Shown here in pieces: positions 29,453 to 41,909 of a stretch of DNA of 44,060 bases. The DNA comes from an uncultured beta proteobacterium. GTDB lineage: Bacteria; Pseudomonadota; Gammaproteobacteria; Burkholderiales; Burkholderiaceae_C. Under the pieces are notes generated by a model. That model was not told the DNA's origin. It saw nothing but the letters and a program-made list of their open reading frames with translations, and made no database searches. The position numbers and the translations under genes are program-made. The stretch lies in contig CAIPGC010000126.1 in assembly GCA_903864505.1 (NCBI GenBank), positions 1 through 44,060 on the forward strand. The letters are read 5' to 3'. Every line of letters starts with the position of its first letter. The stretch's first letter is position 1.

Positions 29453-29877
29453 ATTTCCGCCGCAGCAGCCGTGACGAACCAGAGATCAATCTGATCCCGT
29501 TCATTGACGTCTTGCTGGTCGTGCTTATTTTTTTGATGCTCTCAACCACCTACAGCAAGTTCACGGAAATGCAGCTCAAGCTGCCGGTGGCGGACACCGA
29601 TGTGCAGCGTGATTACCCCAAGGAACTGATTGTCGCGGTCAGTGCCGACGGTGCCTACAGTGTCAATCGCATCCCCGTGGTCGGACGCGGACTCGACAGC
29701 ATTTCGACCGCGCTGATCGAGGGCGCGAAGGCGGGCAAAGAGTCCGTGGTGATCATCAGTGCCGATGCCAACGCAAAGCATCAGGCCGTCGTCACAGTGA
29801 TGGAAGCAGCGCGTCGTTCGGGTTTGAACCAGATTACCTTTGCTACCCAATCCTCCAGCCAGTCGGGTGGCCACTAG
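29449..29877 (+). CDS. exbD: ExbD/TolR family biopolymer transport protein
   Basis: EINLIPFIDVLLVVLIFLMLSTTY. Confidence 0.92.
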   Translation: MNFRRSSRDEPEINLIPFIDVLLVVLIFLMLSTTYSKFTEMQLKLPVADTDVQRDYPKELIVAVSADGAYSVNRIPVVGRGLDSISTALIEGAKAGKESVVIISADANAKHQAVVTVMEAARRSGLNQITFATQSSSQSGGH

Positions 29878-29881
29878 AGCG

Positions 29882-30949
29882 ATGCAGGAGAACTCAACGC
29901 TGCAAGGCGTGCTGGTTGATGCCTGGTCAGCGCGTGGCGTGCTCGCCTGCGCACTCTGGCCGCTTTCATGGATATATCGCGCCTTGATTGCGCTGAGGCG
30001 CCATCTTTATCGATGGGGCTGGCTTGCCACGCGGCGTGTCGATGCCATGGTTATCGTGGTCGGCAATGTAGTCGCTGGCGGTGTAGGTAAGACGCCCACC
30101 GTGACCGCTGTAGTCAAGCATCTGCAGCAGGAAAACTATCAGGTGGGCATTGTGTCGCGCGGCTACGGTCGCGCCAGTACCACATGCCTCGAAGTAGGGG
30201 TGGACTCGACCGCCGATGAGGTGGGCGACGAGCCGCTGATGCTACGGCAGGCCACCGAGGTGCCGGTCTTTGTAGACCGCAACCGGCATGCCGCCGCGCA
30301 GGCTCTGCTGAACCGGTATCCGCATACTCAGATCATCGTATGTGACGACGGCCTGCAGCATTACGGTTTGTCCCGCGACCTGGAAATTTGTGTGTTTGAT
30401 GACCGGGGATGCGGAAACGGCTGGCTGCTCCCGGCCGGCCCATTGCGCGAACCCTGGCCCCGCCAGGCATTGCCTCAAGTTGGACAGGCAGACGAACGCT
30501 TGCTGGCACTTCACACCGGAAGTCGGCCTGCCTTTGCTGGATACAGGGCTCAACGCACCCTCGGTTCGGTGGCAATTCACAGCGATGGATCCACCGTTCC
30601 CATTGAAACCCTGCATTCGCCCAGTACCAGCCCCCTGCTGGCACTGGCCGGTATTGGGCAACCAGAAATCTTTTTTTCCATGTTGCGCGCGCTTAAGATT
30701 CCGCTGGCACGCACCTTGCCACTTCCGGACCACTATAACTTTAATAGCATGTCACGCAGTGTATACGAGGGATACAGGATTATTTGCACTGAGAAAGATG
30801 CGTTGAAATTGTGGCGAATCGCACCCGACGCGCTCGCCATCCCCCTTTTATTTCAGGTAGATGCCGAGTTCTTCAACGCGCTGGATGCACAGGTTACAAG
30901 CCACTTTGCAGCAAAGTTATCATCGACCCATGGACACAAAATTACTTGA
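29882..30949 (+). CDS. lpxK: Tetraacyldisaccharide 4'-kinase
   Basis: [53 protein letters not shown]. Confidence 0.95.
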   Translation: MQENSTLQGVLVDAWSARGVLACALWPLSWIYRALIALRRHLYRWGWLATRRVDAMVIVVGNVVAGGVGKTPTVTAVVKHLQQENYQVGIVSRGYGRASTTCLEVGVDSTADEVGDEPLMLRQATEVPVFVDRNRHAAAQALLNRYPHTQIIVCDDGLQHYGLSRDLEICVFDDRGCGNGWLLPAGPLREPWPRQALPQVGQADERLLALHTGSRPAFAGYRAQRTLGSVAIHSDGSTVPIETLHSPSTSPLLALAGIGQPEIFFSMLRALKIPLARTLPLPDHYNFNSMSRSVYEGYRIICTEKDALKLWRIAPDALAIPLLFQVDAEFFNALDAQVTSHFAAKLSSTHGHKIT

Positions 30950-31112
30950 ACTTCTCGTTTGCCCCGTGACCAAGGGACCTCTGGAGTACGACCACGACAA
31001 GCAGGAACTGACCTCGCGCAGTGCACGCCTGGCCTATCCGGTTCGCGACGGCATCCCGGTGCTGCTGGAAAATGAGGCGCGTCCCATGTCGGACAGCGAA
31101 TTGGGGTTGTAA
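30930..31112 (+). CDS. Trm112-family (UPF0434) protein
   Basis: [51 protein letters not shown]. Confidence 0.93.
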   Translation: MDTKLLELLVCPVTKGPLEYDHDKQELTSRSARLAYPVRDGIPVLLENEARPMSDSELGL

Positions 31113-31123
31113 CCGGGCAGCCC

Positions 31124-31894
31124 ATGTCGTATACCGTATTGATCCCGGCACGGCTTGCTTCCACCCGCTTGCCCAACAAACCCTTGGCGGACCTGTGCGG
31201 TGCGCCCATGGTGGTTCGGGTCGCACAACGGGTGCGCGCAGGCGTGGCAGCATCGACCCGTATCGTGGTGGCGGGTGACCATTCGTCCATCGTTGATGCC
31301 TGCCATGCGCACGGCTTTGACGCGGTTCTTACCCGCCAAGACCACCCCTCGGGCAGCGACCGTCTTGCCGAAGCCAGCATGCTGCTCGGTCTGCAGCCGG
31401 ATGACATCGTTGTTAACGTGCAGGGTGACGAACCGCTGATCAACCCCGAGCTGGTACAAGCGGTGGCCGAGGTATTGCACCTCCACCCCGCTGCCAGCAT
31501 GGGTACGGCTGCCCATGCCATTGACAATGTGGCCGACTTTGTCAGTCCCAATGTGGTGAAGGTGGTGACGGATTCTGTGGGAATGGCACTCTACTTCAGT
31601 CGCGCACCGATTGCCTGGTGGCGCGACGGTTTTATTCATGGTGTTCAGTCCCTGCCACAGCCTGCGCCGCTGCGCCACATTGGCATCTACTCCTACCGGG
31701 TCGGCTTCCTGCAACAGTTCCCTTGCCTGACACAAGCACCGATTGAGGTCACTGAGGCGCTGGAACAACTGCGCGCGCTGTGGCATGGCTACCAGATTGC
31801 GGTACATATAAGCCACGAAAGTCCAGGTCCCGGTGTGGACACCCCGCAAGACCTTGAACGGGTTCGCGCACTGTTTGCCACATCATCGTTGTAA
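31124..31894 (+). CDS. kdsB: 3-deoxy-manno-octulosonate cytidylyltransferase
   Basis: [57 protein letters not shown]. Confidence 0.95.
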   Translation: MSYTVLIPARLASTRLPNKPLADLCGAPMVVRVAQRVRAGVAASTRIVVAGDHSSIVDACHAHGFDAVLTRQDHPSGSDRLAEASMLLGLQPDDIVVNVQGDEPLINPELVQAVAEVLHLHPAASMGTAAHAIDNVADFVSPNVVKVVTDSVGMALYFSRAPIAWWRDGFIHGVQSLPQPAPLRHIGIYSYRVGFLQQFPCLTQAPIEVTEALEQLRALWHGYQIAVHISHESPGPGVDTPQDLERVRALFATSSL

Positions 31895-32004
31895 GCGGAA
31901 CACACTTGCTGCCGTGCTATTCTCCAACGAACAGCAATTTGTAGTCCGGAACGAACCTTTTTCTTCGGGCTGCTGTGCATTGATTTTTGTACTTACCGAG
32001 GTAA

Positions 32005-32664
<660 letters not shown>

Positions 32665-32708
32665 AAGCGAAGTCGATTCGCACTCTTTCGGTGCGATACG
32701 GAAGCACT

Positions 32709-34109
32709 TCAGTACCGCGCGCTACCTGGGGTGCGCGGAAATGGAATGACATCACGCACGTTGGTCAGACCAGTGACGTAAGCCACCGTGCGTTCGAAAC
32801 CCAGCCCAAACCCTGCGTGGGGAACTGATCCATATCGGCGCAAGTCCCGATACCAGCCGTACGCGTTTTTGTCCAGACCCGTAGACTGAAGGCGCGCATC
32901 AAGCACACCAAGGCGCTCTTCGCGCTGACTACCTCCGATGATCTCGCCAATACCGGGAGCCAGGACATCCATCGCCGCCACCGTTTTTTCATCATCGTTG
33001 AGCCGCATGTAAAACGCTTTAATTTCCTTCGGATAGTTCATGAGCACAACCGGACCACCCACGTGCCGCTCCGCAAGGTAGCGCTCATGCTCGCTCTGCA
33101 AGTCAATGCCCCACTTCACAGGGTATTCGAACCGGTGAGCGGACTTCTCAAGAACACTGATCGCCTCGGTGTAATCCATTCGCACAAACTGACGGTCGAC
33201 GATACTTTGCAACTTGGCAATCAGACCTTTCTCTATGCGGTCATCAAAAAAGGCCATGTCGTCGGGACGCTCGGCAAGCACGGCCTTAAAAATGTACTTC
33301 AGAAGCGCCTCAGCCAGGTCCGCATCCGATGAAAGATCGGCAAACGCGATTTCCGGTTCGACCATCCAGAATTCGGCCAGATGGCGACTGGTATTGGAAT
33401 TCTCCGCGCGAAATGTAGGACCAAACGTGTACACCTTCGACAATGCCATGCAATAGGTTTCCACATTCAACTGCCCTGAAACGGTCAGGAAAGCCTCACG
33501 ACCGAAAAAATCCTGTGAAAAATCCACTTTCCCATCGGAAGTTCTGGGAGGGTTCAGTGCATCCAGTGTCGAGACACGAAAGAGTTCACCGGCGCCCTCG
33601 GCATCGGAAGCGGTAATGATCGGCGTATTAACCCAGAGAAACTCGTTTTCGCTGAAAAACCGGTGGATGGCCATGGCCAGCGTGTGACGCACCCGCGCAC
33701 TCGCACCAATCACGTTGGTGCGTGGACGCAAGTGCGCAACCTCGCGAAGAAACTCCATGGAATGTGGCTTGGGCTGAATGGGATAGGTGTCGGGATCTTC
33801 AACCCATCCCACAACGTGCAGTTCAATCGCCTGCATCTCGAATGGTTGCCCAGCATTAGGCGAAGGGACGATCATCCCAGTAGCCTCGACAGCGCAGCCT
33901 GCGGTCAGTTTATGGACTTCACTGGTGTAATTTCCCAGCGAAGCCGCGGCCACTACCTGCACCGGATGAAAGCACGAGCCGTCAGACACGTGGACAAAAG
34001 ACATGCCGGCTTTGGAATCGCGGCGGGTCCGAACCCAGCCGCGCAAGGTTACGGGGGAATCGGCGGGTGCTCGCCCAGAAAGTATGGCGTGGCAGGAAAG
34101 CGATTTCAT
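32709..34109 (-). CDS. asnS: Asparaginyl-tRNA synthetase
   Basis: [86 protein letters not shown]. Confidence 0.94.
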   Translation of the reverse strand: MKSLSCHAILSGRAPADSPVTLRGWVRTRRDSKAGMSFVHVSDGSCFHPVQVVAAASLGNYTSEVHKLTAGCAVEATGMIVPSPNAGQPFEMQAIELHVVGWVEDPDTYPIQPKPHSMEFLREVAHLRPRTNVIGASARVRHTLAMAIHRFFSENEFLWVNTPIITASDAEGAGELFRVSTLDALNPPRTSDGKVDFSQDFFGREAFLTVSGQLNVETYCMALSKVYTFGPTFRAENSNTSRHLAEFWMVEPEIAFADLSSDADLAEALLKYIFKAVLAERPDDMAFFDDRIEKGLIAKLQSIVDRQFVRMDYTEAISVLEKSAHRFEYPVKWGIDLQSEHERYLAERHVGGPVVLMNYPKEIKAFYMRLNDDEKTVAAMDVLAPGIGEIIGGSQREERLGVLDARLQSTGLDKNAYGWYRDLRRYGSVPHAGFGLGFERTVAYVTGLTNVRDVIPFPRTPGSARY

Positions 34110-34276
34110 AGGTGAGCCCGTTCGGTGGTGGTAGGAAATTTTACCGCCGCCTTAAACCACACTCACGCGAGGGTTGAGAACCAATCGGCCCAGATTTCCC
34201 GGGATACCGCCCCAATCACGGTTGAAATCTCAAAAAACACTTGCAAACAAATTAAAACTGGTTAAAAATACAGTCA

Positions 34277-34292
34277 CTGTATGCCGCAACAG
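34277..34292. promoter_or_regulatory. LexA (SOS) box upstream of lexA
   Basis: CTGT-ATGCCGCA-ACAG, exact CTGT-N8-ACAG about 47 nt upstream of the lexA ATG. Confidence 0.9.
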
Positions 34293-34338
34293 TGTGTACA
34301 GGCCAACAGTCGACCGGGTCCAACCCCAAGGAGTCAGA

Positions 34339-35013
34339 ATGTTAGAGAGTCCCAAACTCACCGCACGACAGCAACAAATTCTTGACCTCATTCAAAGTGC
34401 CATCTCACGTACCGGCGCACCGCCCACCCGCGCAGAAATAGCCAATGAACTGGGTTTCAAATCCGCTAACGCAGCGGAAGAGCATCTCCAGGCACTGGCT
34501 CGCAAAGGCGTCATTGAGTTGGTAAGTGGCACGTCTCGCGGAATTCGCCTTAAAAGCGAAGTTCTGCGGTCCATCAACGAATCACGATTCAAACAATTCT
34601 CCCTACCTCTGCCGGGGCTGGCCCAACTGGCGCTTCCTTTGATCGGTCGTGTAGCTGCAGGTTCGCCCATCCTTGCCCAGGAGCATGTAGATCAAACATA
34701 CTACGTGGAAAACAGCCTGTTTCAGCGTCAACCCGATTACCTGCTCAAGGTACGAGGAATGTCCATGCGTGATGCCGGGATCATGGACGGGGACCTGCTG
34801 GCCGTTCAGGCAACAAAGGATGCAAAAAATGGGCAAATTGTGGTGGCACGTCTTGGTGACGAAGTAACAGTCAAGCGTTTTCGACGCAACAAGCATCTGA
34901 TTGAACTGCACCCGGAAAACCCGGACTTCCAAACTATTGTGGTGGAACCGGGCGAACCCTTTGAAATCGAAGGCCTTGCGGTCGGACTGATTCGCAACAC
35001 CATGCTGATGTAA
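34339..35013 (+). CDS. lexA: SOS repressor LexA
   Basis: Wing HTH ([32 protein letters not shown]), AAG cleavage site in GRVAAGSP, catalytic [16 protein letters not shown] at 34339. Confidence 0.95.
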   Translation: MLESPKLTARQQQILDLIQSAISRTGAPPTRAEIANELGFKSANAAEEHLQALARKGVIELVSGTSRGIRLKSEVLRSINESRFKQFSLPLPGLAQLALPLIGRVAAGSPILAQEHVDQTYYVENSLFQRQPDYLLKVRGMSMRDAGIMDGDLLAVQATKDAKNGQIVVARLGDEVTVKRFRRNKHLIELHPENPDFQTIVVEPGEPFEIEGLAVGLIRNTMLM

Positions 35014-35034
35014 ACCCTCCACTTCAAAAGCCCT

Positions 35035-35367
35035 ATGAACATCGCGCTCATTGCCAAGCTGTACGCCCTGGTGCCATTGCACCAGTTACTCCAAAAATGG
35101 ACAGCCCCAACGCACCCTGCCCCGCAAGCGGAAATGGTGCAGCACTCTTGTCTGCGACAAAACGCTACTAAATTTGTAGCTGTCAAGGCAAACTGTACGG
35201 GCGTTGTTGCCAAGAATCACACAAAGATGCGACCGCTTCGTGTAGTGCGCGTGGTGGAAGCTGGTCAACACAGGTCGAGTGTGGGTCGTATGGTTATATC
35301 CGGCCGAATGGCCGACGTCTGCGCTGAACTCGACCGGCTTGCGGCACGCGAGACTGCCCTAGTCTGA
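35035..35367 (+). CDS. Uncharacterised small protein downstream of lexA
   Basis: Open frame 22 nt after lexA; basic C-terminal segment RPLRVVRVVEAGQHRSSVGRMVISGRMADVCAELDRLAARE looks coding. Confidence 0.5.
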   Translation: MNIALIAKLYALVPLHQLLQKWTAPTHPAPQAEMVQHSCLRQNATKFVAVKANCTGVVAKNHTKMRPLRVVRVVEAGQHRSSVGRMVISGRMADVCAELDRLAARETALV

Positions 35368-35434
35368 AGGGCACCCTATTGCCCCTGCTTACTGCCGGCG
35401 TCCCGATGCCGTTTGGCAAGGCACAATGTCGCAT

Positions 35435-36442
35435 ATGAATATTGTGATTTTGGATGACTATCAGGATGCTGTTCGCAAGCTGGAATGCGCCGTAAAATTG
35501 GAAAGTTACCAGGCCAAGGTTTACACCAATACGGTGAAAGGCCTGGGACAACTCTCGATACGGCTAAGGGATGCTGATGTTGTGGTACTAATTCGTGAGC
35601 GAACTCACATTAGCAGAGCATTAATTGAAAAGCTTCCCAAGCTCAAGCTCCTTTCACAAACCGGGCGCGTGGGCAGCCATGTGGACGTGCAAGCCTGCAC
35701 CGATCGTGGTATCGCCGTAGCCGAGGGAGCGGGATCAGCGCTGGCCCCGGCAGAGCTCACGTGGGCATTGGTAATGGCGGCCATGCGCAGAATTCCCCAA
35801 TACGTCGGCAATCTCAAGCACGGAGCGTGGCAACAATCGGGCTTGAAGGTCGCATCCATGCCTCCAAATTTTGGCCTCGGTAGCCTGCTGCACGGCAAGA
35901 TTTTGGGAATCTGGGGCTACGGCCGCATTGGACAGCTCGTGGCCGGTTATGGCAAAGCTTTTGGCATGCAAGTAATCATCTGGGGAAGCGAATCGTCACG
36001 GCAAAGAGCCCAGCAAGAAGGCTACGCTACCGCGCAAAACCGGGAAGCCTTTTTTAGCCAGAGCGACGTGCTCTCACTTCATCTTAGGTTATCCGAGACA
36101 TCCATGGGAGTGGTAGGACCCGCTGACCTTGCACGCATGAAGTCCACCGCTCTTCTGGTGAATACTTCGCGTGCAGAATTGATTGAAGCGGATGCCTTGA
36201 TCAGCGCACTCAACCGGGGGCATCCGGGCATGGCAGCAGTCGATGTATTTGAGACTGAACCGATTTTGCAGGGACACGCACTGCTTCGCCTGGAAAACTG
36301 TATTTGCACACCGCACATCGGCTACGTGGAGCAGTCGAACTATGAGTCCTACTTTGGCTCCGCGTTTGACAATGTGATCAACTTCATAAAAGGCACGCCT
36401 ACCAACATCATCAACCCAGGCGCCTTGCAAGTGCGAAGGTAG
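35435..36442 (+). CDS. D-2-hydroxyacid dehydrogenase (3-phosphoglycerate dehydrogenase-like)
   Basis: MNIVILDDYQDAVRKL; GKILGIWGYGRIGQLVAGYGKAFGM; VNTSRAELIE; AVDVFETEP; CTPHIGYVE. Confidence 0.9.
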   Translation: MNIVILDDYQDAVRKLECAVKLESYQAKVYTNTVKGLGQLSIRLRDADVVVLIRERTHISRALIEKLPKLKLLSQTGRVGSHVDVQACTDRGIAVAEGAGSALAPAELTWALVMAAMRRIPQYVGNLKHGAWQQSGLKVASMPPNFGLGSLLHGKILGIWGYGRIGQLVAGYGKAFGMQVIIWGSESSRQRAQQEGYATAQNREAFFSQSDVLSLHLRLSETSMGVVGPADLARMKSTALLVNTSRAELIEADALISALNRGHPGMAAVDVFETEPILQGHALLRLENCICTPHIGYVEQSNYESYFGSAFDNVINFIKGTPTNIINPGALQVRR

Positions 36443-36466
36443 CATACGCAATCAATGTGGCGCGAG

Positions 36467-38494
36467 CTAAATTGATTGCCTCGTCGAGAGACCATCGGCG
36501 TCAAAATCGATCAGGTTATTCTCCGCTTCTGAAAGATCCAGATCTACACCCATCGCACCCTCCTCCAATGCAATGTGAACCATCGCCAAGGTAGAAAGAG
36601 TTTGTGTCGAATCTGGCTTGAATACGGACTCGCCCAACGAAGTCACGGTAGGCCCCGAAAGGTGGGGGAAATTGGCCTTGATGGTGCTGAATGAAAACGG
36701 CACCGGGGCTGATTCCGACTCGGTAGCAAGCCGACTAGCCACACCGTGCAAGGTCAACAAGTCCCGGTACGCATTCAGATCAAAACCCTGCCCCGGATCC
36801 ATCTCCGCAGAACGAACCAGACACTGTTCGATATAGTCGAACGCTTCCGGAGCAGGCCACAGCGCGGTGATTTTGCGAACCACTTCGGGGTAGGCATCCA
36901 ATGTGTTTCCGCCCTGGCTGAACCCAGTGTATTCAGGCACCAAGCCTGTAAACAGCACATTGAATCCTTCCCGGTAGTGGTCATATTCCGTCTTTCGGCT
37001 CAAGGTATGCAATGCCTTAAGAAGATCCAAGTACACCAGCGGATTAGAAACCCCGCTGTCGTTGATGCTGCCCACAAGAACACCAATGGCTTCCTCGTAC
37101 TGGCCCAGGGCCATAAAAAAATCCGCTTGCTGGCGTACGTCAAGCATCTCCTGCATGTTGATGGATCGCAGTCCACCCGACACACTCAGCGAAAAATCGT
37201 GCGGAGTCTGTTTGTGCAACAAGTTCCTCTCCACCGGGACCGAGGTCAATGCCGTGGTGTGCGTCTTACCCAAAGTAGAAAATACAGATTCACCCAGATT
37301 CAAGTCGATATCGAGATCAGCGGGATGACGTTGGGCAACTGGTGTTATAGGTACCGGCGCAGAAGCAGGCTGACTCGGAAGTAAAGGCTCAGTTTGCTTC
37401 GCCGGGCTAGCATGATCGATGGTGGGAAAGCTTCGTCCACCCTTCTCCTCCGATTCAGTTTCCCCCTTTACGATGCCCCACCACGGCGACCTTCCGGCAC
37501 CCAATCCTCGCACGCGAGTCCACGAATACGCCAACATCAATGCGCAAGCCAGCAACAGCACCAGCAAGCCGTAAACAAGCGGGTTAGCATATTTCTGAGC
37601 CTCCATCTCCTCCAGACGTGTAGACAGGTCAAGCAAAAGTTGTGCAGTTTTCGCCCCCAGATCGCGTTGCGCTGAGAGATCAGCATGCAGTGATTGCAAG
37701 CGTGCTTCGTCGACCAGTACATCTTGCGCCGTGACATTGAGTGAGCGCCAGAGCGCGGCAGCTTCGGCCCGCTTGCCTGCGTCCTCCGCTGGCAAGGACA
37801 GGATCTCATTCGTGGGCCTGAGGGTGGGATCACGCTCCTGCGTCAGATTCAGGGGCAACAACTTCAACCGCGCACGTTGCTCCGGTATTCTGCTGGCAAC
37901 CTCCACACCTTTCGGAACCTGCACCCGTACTTTGGCAGGAACCACTGCAATTCGAGCTGGTTGTTCGGGCTTGCGCTCCGGCGGTGGCACTCTTGGGGCT
38001 GCGCCATCAGATACCAATGGATTCTCGGCTGAGGTAACAGTGGCTGGAGCATTGCGAACCACGTTTGATCTTACCAGCGGTGCATGTGAAAGTTCAGGTT
38101 CACCTACTTCGCTAACCAAGTCCGCCAGCAGCACATATTTCCGCGAGGTTTTATGCAGGCAACCGGCCCGCAAATACACGGTCACAACCGGCTCATTGAT
38201 ATTCGCACGCGAAACCACCTTTACAGCCGCATCGCCTTGTGACTGCTCCGGTTGGATCGCCAACGTGATGTGGCTGTTTTGAACGCGCAGGTCACCGTAA
38301 AAAAGATCTGCATCAAAACAAAAACCAGTGGCTGCCTCTTCGGAATCAAATTGCACCGGTATGCTCAGTTCCAGTGGCTTGCCCAGATGTGCGAAGCCAC
38401 GCACCTTGCCCAGGCTCATCGCCAAAACGCCAGATGCCCCGCACAGCAAGGCCAAGGCAATGCTGGAAGATATCAATTTGAGAGCACGCTTCAT
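36467..38494 (-). CDS. FimV-like large membrane protein
   Basis: Signal peptide MKRALKLISSSIALALLCGASGVLAMSLGKVRGFAHLGKPLELSIPVQF (FimV N-terminal type), coiled coil, one TM, acidic C-terminal region with TPR-like segment. Confidence 0.75.
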   Translation of the reverse strand: MKRALKLISSSIALALLCGASGVLAMSLGKVRGFAHLGKPLELSIPVQFDSEEAATGFCFDADLFYGDLRVQNSHITLAIQPEQSQGDAAVKVVSRANINEPVVTVYLRAGCLHKTSRKYVLLADLVSEVGEPELSHAPLVRSNVVRNAPATVTSAENPLVSDGAAPRVPPPERKPEQPARIAVVPAKVRVQVPKGVEVASRIPEQRARLKLLPLNLTQERDPTLRPTNEILSLPAEDAGKRAEAAALWRSLNVTAQDVLVDEARLQSLHADLSAQRDLGAKTAQLLLDLSTRLEEMEAQKYANPLVYGLLVLLLACALMLAYSWTRVRGLGAGRSPWWGIVKGETESEEKGGRSFPTIDHASPAKQTEPLLPSQPASAPVPITPVAQRHPADLDIDLNLGESVFSTLGKTHTTALTSVPVERNLLHKQTPHDFSLSVSGGLRSINMQEMLDVRQQADFFMALGQYEEAIGVLVGSINDSGVSNPLVYLDLLKALHTLSRKTEYDHYREGFNVLFTGLVPEYTGFSQGGNTLDAYPEVVRKITALWPAPEAFDYIEQCLVRSAEMDPGQGFDLNAYRDLLTLHGVASRLATESESAPVPFSFSTIKANFPHLSGPTVTSLGESVFKPDSTQTLSTLAMVHIALEEGAMGVDLDLSEAENNLIDFDADGLSTRQSI

Positions 38495-38662
38495 CAGAAG
38501 TTTGATTCTCGCATACCCAACTGCCGCGGCGGCAGCGCATTGCATCACGATCGGAATACGCCGCACAGACACCCATGCGACAACGAGTGGCTCAATTAGT
38601 GGTCCCGCAGGTGACAATGCAGTGCTTAAAGCTAAAGCTAATAGTCACCGACAAGACAGGCC

Positions 38663-39382
38663 ATGGACGAACCCATTCTTACCATAGACGAACGCGCAGC
38701 CATCAACTCTGGTCGCTGGTTTTCAACGCTCTCACCTTCCCTTAAACACGATATCCTCAGATGTGCTTACGTCAAACGCTTCAAAGACGGCGATCTGATC
38801 ACGGCCCGCGGGGAACCCCCGGAAGAATGGATTGCCTGTGCCAAAGGGGCGGTGCGCGTGAGTTCGACATCGATCTCTGGCAAACAGATCACGCTGACCT
38901 ATGTCGAACCGGGCATCTGGTTCGGGGATGTAGCCATCTTCGACGGCGACCGTCGCACCCACGACGCATACGCACACGGGGACAGCACCATTTTGTGTGT
39001 GGCCAAAGCCGATTTCAAGAAAATACTGGCTTCTCACGTGGAACTCTACGAAGCACTGCTTCGACTCCATGCAAGGCGCATTCGGCAATTGTATGGTTTG
39101 GTGGAAGACCTCAATACCCTACCCCTGCGCGCACGGCTTGCCAAACAGTTGCTGCACCTGGTACGAAGCTATGGTATCCCCTCCCTGAGCAACGCGAGCG
39201 AGATCCGCATCGGGTTGCACCTGGCACAGGAAGAACTTGCCCAATTGCTGGGAGCGTCCCGACAGCGGGTCAACCAGGAACTCAAGGCCATGGAACGCGA
39301 CAACGCCATTCGTATCGAGCCGGGTGGCCTGGTGGTGCGCGAGCGCGACGCGCTGATGCGCATCATTGAATCGGACGATTAA
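38663..39382 (+). CDS. Crp/Fnr-family transcriptional regulator
   Basis: Cyclic-nucleotide-binding-like domain (FKDGDLITARGEPPEEWIACAKGAVRVS), HTH LHLAQEELAQLLGASRQRVNQELKAMERDNAIRIEPGGLVV. Confidence 0.9.
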   Translation: MDEPILTIDERAAINSGRWFSTLSPSLKHDILRCAYVKRFKDGDLITARGEPPEEWIACAKGAVRVSSTSISGKQITLTYVEPGIWFGDVAIFDGDRRTHDAYAHGDSTILCVAKADFKKILASHVELYEALLRLHARRIRQLYGLVEDLNTLPLRARLAKQLLHLVRSYGIPSLSNASEIRIGLHLAQEELAQLLGASRQRVNQELKAMERDNAIRIEPGGLVVRERDALMRIIESDD

Positions 39383-39411
39383 AGCAAGTCCCAATTACAA
39401 ACCGATTATTC

Positions 39412-40497
39412 ATGAGCGAATTTGAACATTTTGTTGGCACGCGACCCGTCTCGGGGCAGCACGTGATCGACCTGAGCGCATTGTCTTCGTGGCTGGACAA
39501 AAACCTCGACGGTTACGTTGGTCCCATAAGCGCCGAAATGTTCAAGGGTGGGCAATCCAACCCCACCTATAAACTCATCACGCCGTCCAGAAACTACGTC
39601 ATGCGCGCCAAACCCGGCCCGGTTGCAAAGTTGTTGCCTTCGGCCCATGCCGTTGAGCGGGAGTTCGCCGTCATGCGCGGCTTGCAGGACACCGCCGTCC
39701 CTGTCCCACGCATGTATTGTCTGTGCCAAGACGAATCCGTGATCGGACGTGCCTTCTACGTCATGGAGTACATGCAAGGGCGTGTGCTGTGGGACCAGTC
39801 GCTACCGGGGATGAGCCCAAGCCAGCGGGGAGCGTTCTACGACGAAATGAACCGCGTCATTTCGGCCCTGCACATGGTGAAATTCGCAGACCGTGGCTTG
39901 CAAAATTACGGTAAACCCGGAAACTATTTTGAGCGCCAGATCGGCCGCTGGAGCAAGCAGTACACCGCGTCCATCACGCAACCCATCGTCGCAATGGATC
40001 AACTGATGGAGTGGTTGCCACGCAATATTCCACCCATGGCGCGCGACGATAGCATGGTCAGCATCGTGCATGGTGACTACCGCCTGGACAATCTGATGTT
40101 TCACAACGACGAACCGAAAGTGCTGGCTGTTCTGGATTGGGAGCTTTCCACCCTCGGACACCCCTTGGCAGATTTCAGTTACCACTGCATGGCCTGGCAC
40201 ATACCGCCGGGTTCGTTCAGAGGTATCGGCGGGCTCGACTTTGCGGGCCTCGGCATCCCCAGCGAGCAGGAATATATCCGGATGTATTGCGAGCGCACTG
40301 GCATTGCGACCCCAGAGCAACTTAAAGCCGAGTGGAATTTTTACTTGGCCTACAACCTGTTCCGGATCGCTGCAATTTTGCAGGGCATTGGCAAGCGCGT
40401 TGAAGCCGGTACGGCGTCCAGCGCGCAGGCCGTGAGTTCAGCTGCCGGCGCAAGACCACTGGCAGAAATGGCCTGGAAATTTGCCAGGCAAGCCTGA
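39412..40497 (+). CDS. APH-type phosphotransferase (ACAD10/11 N-terminal-like kinase)
   Basis: [66 protein letters not shown]. Confidence 0.92.
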   Translation: MSEFEHFVGTRPVSGQHVIDLSALSSWLDKNLDGYVGPISAEMFKGGQSNPTYKLITPSRNYVMRAKPGPVAKLLPSAHAVEREFAVMRGLQDTAVPVPRMYCLCQDESVIGRAFYVMEYMQGRVLWDQSLPGMSPSQRGAFYDEMNRVISALHMVKFADRGLQNYGKPGNYFERQIGRWSKQYTASITQPIVAMDQLMEWLPRNIPPMARDDSMVSIVHGDYRLDNLMFHNDEPKVLAVLDWELSTLGHPLADFSYHCMAWHIPPGSFRGIGGLDFAGLGIPSEQEYIRMYCERTGIATPEQLKAEWNFYLAYNLFRIAAILQGIGKRVEAGTASSAQAVSSAAGARPLAEMAWKFARQA

Positions 40498-40547
40498 AGC
40501 CGCCCAACTTTACCTTTTTTCAACCGCCACACCTGACCGGAGAGCGC

Positions 40548-41792
40548 ATGGACTTTGACTACTCACCCAAAACCAAAGAGCTTCAGACACGCTTGCAGAG
40601 GTTTATGGAGGACCACATCTATCCCTCTGAGGGCGCCTACCACGCCGAGATTGCGGCCAACACGGCTGCAGGCAGGCGCTGGACACCACTTCAAACCATC
40701 GAAAACTTGAAGCCTAAGGCCCAAGCCGCTGGGTTGTGGAACCTGTTCTTGCCGGTCGATAGCGCCCAGGCTTCGGGGTACGACGGTGCTGGATTAACCA
40801 ACCAGGAATACGCGCCGCTGGCGGAGATCATGGGACGCGTCATGTGGTCCAGCGAAGTGTTCAACTGCTCCGCGCCTGACACCGGCAACATGGAGACCAT
40901 TGCACGTTATGGATCCGCCGAAAACAAGGAGCGTTGGCTAAAGCCACTGCTGGAAGGAAAAATCCGGTCTGCCTTTGCCATGACGGAACCCCAGGTGGCT
41001 TCCAGCGATGCGACCAACATTGAAACCCGGATCGAGCGTAAAGGCGAAAGCTACGTCATCAATGGGCGCAAGTGGTGGACTTCTGGGGCGGGTGACCCGC
41101 GCTGTTCCATCTACATCACCATGGGAAAGACCGATCCCGAGGCGGCCCGCCACTCCCAACAGAGCATGGTGCTGGTACCAGCAAATGCACCGGGACTGAA
41201 AGTGGTTCGTCCCCTGAATGTGTTTGGCTACGACGATGCACCGCATGGCCACATGGAGATGTTGTTTGAAAACGTCACGGTACCTGTCACCAATATTCTT
41301 CTGGGTGAAGGACGGGGATTCGAGATTGCCCAGGGCCGCCTTGGCCCCGGACGAATTCACCACTGCATGCGTTTGATCGGCCTGGCAGAGCGGGCCCTGG
41401 AGTTGATGTGCAAACGCGCATCGGCACGGATAGCATTTGGCAAGCCTATTGCAGCACAAACCGTGACACAGGAGCGCATTGCCGAGTCGCGCTGCAAGAT
41501 AGATATGGCGCGACTATTGACCCTCAAGGCGGCTTGGATGATGGATATTGCTGGAAACAAATTCGCCAGAAACGAAATCGCAATGATCAAGGTGGTGGCA
41601 CCGACTATGGCCTGTGATGTGATTGACTGGGCAATTCAAGCACATGGTGGTGGCGGCATGTGCGATGACTTCCCGCTAGCCTATGCGTACACCAATGCTC
41701 GCACCCTGCGTTTTGCCGATGGCCCTGATGAAGTTCACCGCAACGCGATTGCCAAGTGGGAGTTGGGTAAATACGCACCCAAGACCCATTGA
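40548..41792 (+). CDS. Acyl-CoA dehydrogenase
   Basis: [104 protein letters not shown]. Confidence 0.95.
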   Translation: MDFDYSPKTKELQTRLQRFMEDHIYPSEGAYHAEIAANTAAGRRWTPLQTIENLKPKAQAAGLWNLFLPVDSAQASGYDGAGLTNQEYAPLAEIMGRVMWSSEVFNCSAPDTGNMETIARYGSAENKERWLKPLLEGKIRSAFAMTEPQVASSDATNIETRIERKGESYVINGRKWWTSGAGDPRCSIYITMGKTDPEAARHSQQSMVLVPANAPGLKVVRPLNVFGYDDAPHGHMEMLFENVTVPVTNILLGEGRGFEIAQGRLGPGRIHHCMRLIGLAERALELMCKRASARIAFGKPIAAQTVTQERIAESRCKIDMARLLTLKAAWMMDIAGNKFARNEIAMIKVVAPTMACDVIDWAIQAHGGGGMCDDFPLAYAYTNARTLRFADGPDEVHRNAIAKWELGKYAPKTH

Positions 41793-41851
41793 ACCTGACG
41801 GTTCGCAGCAAGCAGTGCGCAGACATTGGCTGCTGCTATGTACACGCTCAG

Positions 41852-41909
41852 TTGCTCTACTTTTTATAGCGTCCTAAGCGCATCCTACGCAAGCTACAGC
41901 CAAATTTAA
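41852..41909. repeat. Candidate dispersed intergenic repeat (Comamonadaceae-type hairpin repeat)
   Basis: GCTCTACTTTTTATAGCGTCCTAAGCGCATCCTACGCAAGCTACAGCCAAATTTAA resembles the GCTAC-T(n)-ATAGC...AAGCTAGAGCCAAA-type repeats I recall from Rhodoferax/Polaromonas genomes. Confidence 0.45.
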
